18,825 bases of DNA from JAQCEJ01 sp046160425 (GTDB lineage Bacteria; Planctomycetota; Planctomycetia; Planctomycetales; Planctomycetaceae). The number at the start of each line of letters is the position of its first letter. Position 1 is the stretch's first letter. The position numbers and the translations under genes are program-made. The stretch lies in contig JBJXGP010000012.1 in assembly GCA_046160425.1 (NCBI GenBank), positions 1-18,825 of the forward strand, written 5' to 3'. Below, in pieces: positions 13,848 through 18,825 of the stretch. The notes below the pieces were generated by a model. That model had not been told where the DNA came from. It did not search any database and was given only the letters and a program-made list of their open reading frames with translations.

Positions 13848-15137
13848 ATGAATTCTGTCCTTCAGCAGTTGACGTCGGCGGTTACATGTCGCCGGATAAG
13901 CTTTGTCATCGTATCCGTGTGCGTCATGGGGATTCTGTTCGCTTCGTCGGTCGCACCAACCCATGCGGAGGACTGGCTTCGCTTTCGCGGAAATAACGGT
14001 TCCGGCATCAGCGACGACAAGGGCATCCCAACCACCTGGAGCGCCGGCGACTATGCCTGGTCGATCTCCCTCCCCGGTGAAGGACACGGTGCGCCAATCA
14101 TCGTCGGCGATAAACTGTTCGTGACATCGGCGACCGATGAAGGGGCGCTGCGCTTTTTGTTCTGTCTCAACTCTCAAACCGGTGAGGAAATCTGGTCGCG
14201 AGTCCTCGGCTTCAATCGCAGCCCCAAGCATACCAAGAACAGTTGGGCTTCGAGCACTCCCACGTCGGACGGCGAGCGGATCTATTTCGCCTTCGCCGAC
14301 AAAGAGGAATACTCGCTCTCGGCGTATGATTTCGAGGGTGAACTGGTCTGGCGTCGAAAACTGGGGGAATTCAAGAGCCAGCACGGCCTCGGGGCCTCCC
14401 CGGTCATTTTCGAGAACATGGTCATCATCGCCAACGATCAGGACGGCCCGAGTTCCATCATCGCCTTCGATCGCAAGACCGGCGAAACCGTCTGGAATTC
14501 GCTGCGAAGTTTCGGCAGAGCCTCGTATGCGACGCCGCTGCTCATTAATGTGCCAGGGCAGAAACCGCAGTTGATCGTCTCAAGCGATTCGCGGGGCATC
14601 TCCGGCCTCGATCCCTATAACGGCGAAATGATCTGGTACAGCGGCGATCTTCCCGCGCGAACGGTCGGCTCGCCCGCCTATGGCGAAGGCCTCGTCTTTC
14701 AATGCTGCGGAGGAGGCGGAATCGGCAAATTGATGGTCGGCGTCGACCCCACTGGTCAGGGCAACGTATCGGCAACGCACGTCAAAATGATCCGCGATAA
14801 GGTCGTCCCTTACGTTCCTACGCCCGTCGTCTATCAAGGGCACCTTTACCTCTGGGGAGACAACGGCGTCGTCAGTTGCGTTCACATCGCCACGGGAGAA
14901 AACATCTGGACCGAACGCATTGGCGGAAATTACAGTAGCTCGCCGATCTGCATTGATGGTAAACTGTATGGCGTCGCCGAAGATGGTGAAGTCGCCGTCA
15001 TGGATGCTTCACCGAAGTTCAACCTGTACGGTAAATCTCCCCTCGGCGATACCAGCCATTCGACGCCGTCCGTGGCGAATGGTAAATTGTACTTGAGATC
15101 GTTTCATCGCCTCTCGTGTCTTTCGGCAAAACCGTGA
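13848..15137 (+). CDS. Exported PQQ-like beta-propeller repeat protein (paralogue)
   Basis: The 429-residue protein has a signal peptide (residues 1-40; CRRISF followed by a hydrophobic core, cleavage after THA before ED). The mature part consists of PQQ-like propeller blades, for example NSQTGEEIWSRVL, DRKTGETVWNSL, DPYNGEMIWYSGDLP and IATGENIWTERIGGNYSSSP. It is plainly homologous to the protein at 9012-10304: both mature parts start EDW, then FRG, and both contain ERIGGNYS(G/S)SPI near the C-terminus. GGAG (13836-13839) lies 8 nt before the ATG. It is divergent from the sigma-54 activator, which may control it. Substrate or ligand is unknown; no haem site is present. Confidence 0.92.
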   Translation: MNSVLQQLTSAVTCRRISFVIVSVCVMGILFASSVAPTHAEDWLRFRGNNGSGISDDKGIPTTWSAGDYAWSISLPGEGHGAPIIVGDKLFVTSATDEGALRFLFCLNSQTGEEIWSRVLGFNRSPKHTKNSWASSTPTSDGERIYFAFADKEEYSLSAYDFEGELVWRRKLGEFKSQHGLGASPVIFENMVIIANDQDGPSSIIAFDRKTGETVWNSLRSFGRASYATPLLINVPGQKPQLIVSSDSRGISGLDPYNGEMIWYSGDLPARTVGSPAYGEGLVFQCCGGGGIGKLMVGVDPTGQGNVSATHVKMIRDKVVPYVPTPVVYQGHLYLWGDNGVVSCVHIATGENIWTERIGGNYSSSPICIDGKLYGVAEDGEVAVMDASPKFNLYGKSPLGDTSHSTPSVANGKLYLRSFHRLSCLSAKP

Positions 15138-15503
15138 GCCGATTGGCGTGAACCGTTTTTTTGAAGGACTTGAATTCCGTCGATCCCAATCACCCTGAAT
15201 CAAGAGGACCAATCGAAACAAATACCATCGTCGGCGACATTCCGGGCCAGTTTGATTCGTCGCTATGTGCTTCCGCAGAAATATCTTGGCTGTATTGACA
15301 TGACTGTAAGTCAAAAAAGTCGAACGGACCCAAGTATTTTTGCAGGTTGACATAGTTGTCGTGAACCGCGTTCGTTCACGAGCGATCCCGTTAAACTCAT
15401 TGCTAAACCCGCGTTGATTCCGGGTCCGGATGGCAAACCCGACAAAAATCGCCGGCCGGACCGCCAGGATTTCTGCGTATGCACCAGAAAAGTCGAGTGA
15501 ATT
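15138..15503. other. Intergenic region with small dyads, no gene seen
   Basis: These 366 bp lie between two plus-strand genes. They hold the dyad TTGAC-N9-GTCAA (15295-15313), a 7-bp hairpin CGTGAAC/GTTCACG (15360-15380) and two TTGACA hexamers (15295 and 15347) without a matching -10 at 17 bp. A T7 run at 15146-15152 follows only a 3-bp stem, so no confident terminator is called. Minus-strand frames here have no recognisable product. Confidence 0.55.
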
Positions 15504-15941
15504 ATGCCAGCCTGGCCCGGCGGACCTTGTCCGATTTGTTCCGAGTACATGCCCGAACATCTGGTGCATTGCCAATCGTGCCGGGCCTTGTTGAATCCTG
15601 ACCTGATGCAAGATAGTGTCGAACTCCCGGCGTTCCAGCCGCTGCAGGAGATTATCGTGATGATCGACGTCGTGCCGGACGGCTTATTCGTCCATTGCCC
15701 GAAGTGTAACGAACAACTCCGCATCAGCCGCAAATACATTGGTCAAAACATTCAATGTAAGCTGTGCAGTCAGCCGTTCGTTCTGGATTTGTCCGCGCCG
15801 GCGTTTAAGTCGTACGCGGTATTTGCAAAATGTCCGCATTGCGAAAAGGAACTGCGCGCCAGCGAAAAATATCTGGATGCCAAAGTCGCCTGCAAACACT
15901 GCCGAGGCAAAATCAAACTCACGAAACTCCCCGAGTTGTAG
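15504..15941 (+). CDS. Triple zinc-ribbon protein
   Basis: The 145-residue protein contains three four-cysteine zinc-binding modules: C9/C12/C23/C26, C65/C68/C85/C88 and C110/C113/C130/C133. The second and third are clear internal duplicates (CPKCNEQLRISRKYIGQNIQCKLC versus C-terminal CPHC, ELRASEKYLDAKVACKHC), each with 16 residues between the CxxC pairs; the first is shorter, with 10. About 38 residues without cysteines separate modules one and two. There is no signal peptide or membrane segment. Zinc ribbons of this kind often bind nucleic acid or protein, so no specific function is proposed. The Shine-Dalgarno is weak (GAG about 7 nt upstream). It converges with the lipoprotein-like gene, 44 bp away. 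Confidence 0.88.
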   Translation: MPAWPGGPCPICSEYMPEHLVHCQSCRALLNPDLMQDSVELPAFQPLQEIIVMIDVVPDGLFVHCPKCNEQLRISRKYIGQNIQCKLCSQPFVLDLSAPAFKSYAVFAKCPHCEKELRASEKYLDAKVACKHCRGKIKLTKLPEL

Positions 15942-15985
15942 GGTGGCGTCGAGCAAGCCGTCACGGTTATCGAACCACAACTCGC

Positions 15986-16552
15986 TCAAAACGCCTGTTT
16001 GCTGAACGGTTCACGAACACCCCGGCGAGCGCTCGTCTCGTGTGAATCGTCGTCTGCGTTCTCCACCGATGGGCGAGACCGTCCAACCGGGTCGCCAACC
16101 TTCGGTGCGAACTCCGACTCTCTCTCGTTACGGAAAGGGGTGCCGGTCTTCAATGAGGGATCGACCTGGGACTCGTTCACCAACCCCGTCTCGGCCTGCG
16201 CAAGCCGCGAATCGTACAACAGCCCTTCGTCATCGAAATACAACGCGACGTTCAGATGCCAACGTTCGCCGCCGGGGCGATTCCAGATGTCGCAGTAATA
16301 GACCGTGTCGCTGACGCCGAATGTTCCGTCAATTCCCGCTTTCTTCAACCGGTCGACGACTTCCTCGCGCGATGTTCCGACGGGTGCGAGCTTCAGAATC
16401 TCCTGCTGCTGTTCCGAATACGTCCAGGGACTCGGCTCGATCGTCCCAGGGATGAGACAGCCGACGTGCAGCAGCGCACTCCCGAGCCAGATGAAACGGC
16501 AATGCGCCACGGATCGATTCCTGCGGACATGTTCGATGCGAGAGTCGGTCAT
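15986..16552 (-). CDS. Putative lipoprotein, possibly BamE/SmpA-like
   Basis: The 188-residue protein begins with a basic N-region (residues 5-19), a short hydrophobic core FIWLGSALLHVGC and a lipobox-like site at C32 (HVGC, with His at the usual hydrophobic -3 position, so imperfect). The middle segment, LAPVGTSREEVVDRLKKAGI, then VYYCDIW and WHLNVALYFDDEGLLYDS, has the order of elements seen in the SmpA/BamE fold, but similarity is weak. The C-terminus (about 130-188) is polar and low in complexity. The frame is open to 16735, but ATG 16552 has AGGTG upstream and places the signal peptide at the N-terminus. It lies downstream of pheS, where pheT might be expected. Confidence 0.72.
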   Translation of the reverse strand: MTDSRIEHVRRNRSVAHCRFIWLGSALLHVGCLIPGTIEPSPWTYSEQQQEILKLAPVGTSREEVVDRLKKAGIDGTFGVSDTVYYCDIWNRPGGERWHLNVALYFDDEGLLYDSRLAQAETGLVNESQVDPSLKTGTPFRNERESEFAPKVGDPVGRSRPSVENADDDSHETSARRGVREPFSKQAF

Positions 16553-16781
16553 CGTGACACCTGAAAACGCCGAAAGTAATCCCGCCGCATCGTGCATGCG
16601 ATGACGATAGGGGAAGAAAGTTCGGCGATCAATACGGAGGGGAATATGCTGAAGGACGTGTCCGTGAAGGCGAGAATTGCGGCGTGGGAGTGAAAACAAA
16701 CCGAGAGGGGCCGTGGGTTGTACGCTCATCGACAAAACGAGTCAAGAGGCAACCTGTGTACGTAACATCATGCAATCCGCG

Positions 16782-17783
16782 TCAAAACTGACGGAGAAAG
16801 CGCACGTCGTTTTCGGTAAAGCGGCGGATGTCGGTGACCTGGTATCGCCTCATGCAGAAGCGTTCGACGCCCAGTCCGAAGGCGAACCCCGTAACCTGTT
16901 CGGGATCGTAACCGACCGCTTGCAGCACGTGCGGATCGACCATCCCTGCCCCGCCGATTTCCAGCCAGCCGTCCTTCCAGCTCATATCGACTTCGACCGA
17001 AGGCTCGGTGAAGGGAAAAAATGACGGCCGAAAGCGGATATGCACCCCCTGCCCCAGGTATGCCGTTGCGAACAGACGGAGGACCGACTTCAACTGAGCC
17101 ATCGTCACGTCGGCACCGATCATAAGCCCTTCCATCTGATGAAACATGCACGAATGCGTGGCATCGATGGTATCGGGGCGATACACGCGTCCCAGCGAGA
17201 CGACCCGGACCGGCGGGGGCTGCTGTTCCATCACGCGGATCTGTACGGTCGACGTCTGGCTGCGCAGCAGCATCGGCTCGCCGCTCGCCACGCACGCCGC
17301 AGCGAGGTAAAAGTTTTCGAGTGGATCGCGAGCCGGATGATCGAGGGGTATGTTGAGCGCCTCGAAGTTGTGCCGTTCGTCTTCCAGTTCCGGCCCTTCG
17401 ACGGAGGTGAAGCCGAAACGCCCCATGATCTCTTTGAATTCGTTCATCGTCTGCGTCAGGGGATGCAGTTTCCCCAGCGGCAGCGGCGTTCCCGGTAACG
17501 TGATATCGAATTCCTGCGCCGATTTTTTCGGCTGCGATACGACCTGCTGACGAGCGGTCAGCGCCTGCTCGGCGGCCGATTTGACGGCGTTGAAATGCTG
17601 GCCGATCTTCGGGCGCTCTTCGGGAGGAACCTTGCCGAGGAGATCCTGCAATTCCTTGAGCCGGCCCCGCTTCTTGCCGAGAAACTCGATGCGCACCTGT
17701 TCGAGGGCATCGGGAGTATTCGCGTCTGCAATCGCCTGGATCACCGCTTGCTCAAACTCGCGAATGGCAGAGATCGCATCCAT
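16782..17783 (-). CDS. pheS: Phenylalanyl-tRNA synthetase alpha subunit
   Basis: PheS is the catalytic subunit of the alpha2-beta2 enzyme that charges tRNA-Phe. The 333-residue protein has the N-terminal coiled coil (about 1-90, containing FLGKKRGRLKELQDLLGKV) and a class II core: DPLENFYL, HSCMFHQMEGLMIG, the motif 2 region FRPSFFPFTEPSVEVD and motif 3 GLGVERFCMRRYQVTDIR, ending ENDVRFLRQF as is usual. Length is normal. The motif 3 stretch FCMRRYQV is less common than LAMLKYGI. It follows rplT by 132 bp on the same strand and no strong Shine-Dalgarno is visible. PheT is not adjacent, so the partner must be encoded elsewhere. Confidence 0.97.
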   Translation of the reverse strand: MDAISAIREFEQAVIQAIADANTPDALEQVRIEFLGKKRGRLKELQDLLGKVPPEERPKIGQHFNAVKSAAEQALTARQQVVSQPKKSAQEFDITLPGTPLPLGKLHPLTQTMNEFKEIMGRFGFTSVEGPELEDERHNFEALNIPLDHPARDPLENFYLAAACVASGEPMLLRSQTSTVQIRVMEQQPPPVRVVSLGRVYRPDTIDATHSCMFHQMEGLMIGADVTMAQLKSVLRLFATAYLGQGVHIRFRPSFFPFTEPSVEVDMSWKDGWLEIGGAGMVDPHVLQAVGYDPEQVTGFAFGLGVERFCMRRYQVTDIRRFTENDVRFLRQF

Positions 17784-17915
17784 GTCACATCGCGCCGTCT
17801 CAAATAAGCGGAAAGATCGGGGGGCGGAAAAGAGTTACGTGACGGACGACCCATCAACAGGGAACAGATCAATGAGACGAATCAGCAGGCCGCATTCGGG
17901 AAGACGAATATCGCG

Positions 17916-18272
17916 TCAGGAGGCGACGTTCAACCCACAGCGGGCGAGAACTTCATCGAATACCTGAGGGTTGGTGATCGCCAATTCGCTCAACATTTTG
18001 CGGTTGAGTTCGATATTGGCTTCGCTCAAGGCATGGATCAATCTCGAATAAGAAAGCCCCCGCTGCACGCAGGCGGCACTCAATCGGGTGATCCACAAGG
18101 CTCGGAAGTCGCGTTTGCGCAAGCGACGACCGACGTAGGCATGGCAACGCCCGCGGACGACGACTTCCTTGACGGTACGAAATAAACGCCTGCGGCCGCC
18201 AACATTGCCTTTGGCTTCCTTGAAGAGACGCTTTTTTGCGCGGTGTCGTTTTTTGCCCAGTTGTACTCGCAT
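17916..18272 (-). CDS. rplT: 50S ribosomal protein L20
   Basis: L20 binds 23S rRNA early in large-subunit assembly. The 118-residue protein has the typical basic N-terminal tail (KKRHRAKKRLFKEAKGNVGGRRRLFRTVKE) and the globular C-terminal domain with FRALWITRLSAAC and GLSYSRLIHAL. Length is normal. It follows rpmI by 151 bp on the same strand. In several bacteria L20 represses its own operon by binding the leader mRNA; whether that holds here cannot be judged. A short AGG lies very near the ATG. Confidence 0.98.
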   Translation of the reverse strand: MRVQLGKKRHRAKKRLFKEAKGNVGGRRRLFRTVKEVVVRGRCHAYVGRRLRKRDFRALWITRLSAACVQRGLSYSRLIHALSEANIELNRKMLSELAITNPQVFDEVLARCGLNVAS

Positions 18273-18423
18273 GACCTGATACTCTTATTGCATCTGAAGT
18301 TTACACCCGCGAAGCCGATTCACTCTGGACTTCCACAGGCGGATTCCCCGAATCGATCGCCATCGCTTCGAGAAACCGAAAATTTGATGACCTGAATTCG
18401 CAGTCGAAAACTCGGACCGGCTG

Positions 18424-18624
18424 CTATAAACTCGGTCGCAGCGCATCGACGATTTTTCGCGCCCGGACCCCCGAGATCAAAGCATCCTGTCGATTGTGGC
18501 GGATCTTGCTCCCGGGCTTATTGCTCAACATATGGCCGCGATTGACCTTCCGGTGAACCGCTTTGCCCGATGCGGTGATTTTGAACCGCTTTTTCATCCC
18601 TTTATGGGTTTTTTGTTTTGGCAT
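18424..18624 (-). CDS. rpmI: 50S ribosomal protein L35
   Basis: The 66-residue basic protein has the full L35 pattern: MPKQKTHKGMKKRFKITASG, HMLSNKPGSKIRHNR and the C-terminal VDALRPSL. It is a small component of the large subunit, normally paired with L20 as here. It is the first gene of the rpmI-rplT-pheS cluster in this window. InfC, the common upstream neighbour, is not found in the 200 bp before it. The Shine-Dalgarno is weak or absent. Confidence 0.98.
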   Translation of the reverse strand: MPKQKTHKGMKKRFKITASGKAVHRKVNRGHMLSNKPGSKIRHNRQDALISGVRARKIVDALRPSL

Positions 18625-18666
18625 CGTATCGAACTTTGTTGCTGAAGCGATTTGTGTTGATCCGCT

Positions 18667-18704
18667 CTCCCCAGGGGGGAGTCGGCGTGGAAGCGAAGAT
18701 TATA
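18667..18704 (-). promoter_or_regulatory. Promoter -10 and leader hairpin of rpmI
   Basis: On the minus strand TATAAT (18704-18699) is a perfect -10; the -35 is poor (TAGCAA at 18-bp spacing, 3 of 6 matches). Transcription would start near 18692, giving a leader of about 68 nt. The leader contains a 6-bp GC hairpin CTCCCC/GGGGAG (18667-18681) that could take part in translational control. Confidence 0.5.
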
Positions 18705-18825
18705 TCGCGAGGGATGGCACGGTTGCTACTCATCCTGCCCTAAAAAACCGAAATCCGGAAATAAGATGCGTCTAAACCGGCTGCCATTCAAACTTTCGGA
18801 CAACAGGCCGGGGGCAATTCACTCA

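Noticed and set aside
15128..15152. Intrinsic terminator after the second PQQ-like gene
   Set aside because: A T7 run is present but the stem before it is only 3 bp (GCC/GGC) and is separated from the T-run by several bases.
16780..16793. Hairpin CGTCA/TGACG at the pheS stop as a terminator
   Set aside because: No T-run follows on the minus strand and the stem is only 5 bp and overlaps the stop codon.
18720..18760. C-terminal end of infC upstream of rpmI
   Set aside because: All minus-strand frames in the last 200 bp hit early stops and show no IF3 sequence; the T-rich run with a weak stem could be a terminator of a gene outside the window, but the stem is too short to call.
1..18825. CRISPR array, tRNA, rRNA, prophage or insertion sequence
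   Set aside because: No regularly spaced direct repeats, cloverleaf-like sequence, rRNA segments, integrase or transposase genes were recognised.

Overview
The window looks like a chromosomal segment of a planctomycete (PVC superphylum). The evidence is a PVC-type beta-propeller/HEAT/CxxCH-haem protein, two paralogous exported PQQ-like beta-propeller proteins, a triple zinc-ribbon protein, a sigma-54 activator with an N-terminal FHA domain, a Gfo/Idh/MocA oxidoreductase beside a TIM-barrel sugar isomerase, and weakly conserved -35 boxes. The genus cannot be fixed from the sequence alone.

Layout. 1-3193: an exported haem/dehydrogenase-like protein preceded by dispersed palindromic repeats. 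3197-4210 (-): argC, convergent with it across 3 bp. 4211-4646: a repeat-rich gap with a BIME-like pair of hairpins. 4647-8304 (+): three co-directional genes (cupin/phosphomannose-isomerase-like, sugar isomerase/epimerase-like, Gfo/Idh/MocA), probably a carbohydrate-processing module of unknown substrate. 8342-8912: greA behind a perfect -10 box and a terminator-like leader hairpin. 9012-10304: exported PQQ-like protein, closed by a bidirectional terminator shared with a small acidic protein gene (10455-10748, -). 10749-11372: a long non-coding stretch with tandem degenerate repeats and dyads. 11373-13439 (-): FHA-GAF-AAA+-Fis sigma-54 activator. It is divergent from a second PQQ-like protein (13848-15137, +) across a gap holding a perfect 14-bp palindrome with a third, inverted half-site. 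15504-15941: triple zinc-ribbon protein. 15986-16552 (-): lipoprotein-like, possibly BamE-like. 16782-18624 (-): the translation cluster rpmI-rplT-pheS, without pheT next to pheS and without infC in the 200 bp upstream.

Most of the window is ordinary housekeeping or planctomycete-typical gene content. The least explained signals are non-coding: three families of intergenic palindromic repeats, the greA leader hairpin (comparable in layout to the E. coli greA leader), the operator-like palindrome between the sigma-54 activator and the PQQ-like gene, and the repeat arrays in the 624-bp gap. The only unassigned enzymatic unit is the three-gene sugar module. No CRISPR array, tRNA, rRNA, intact transposase or phage gene was seen.
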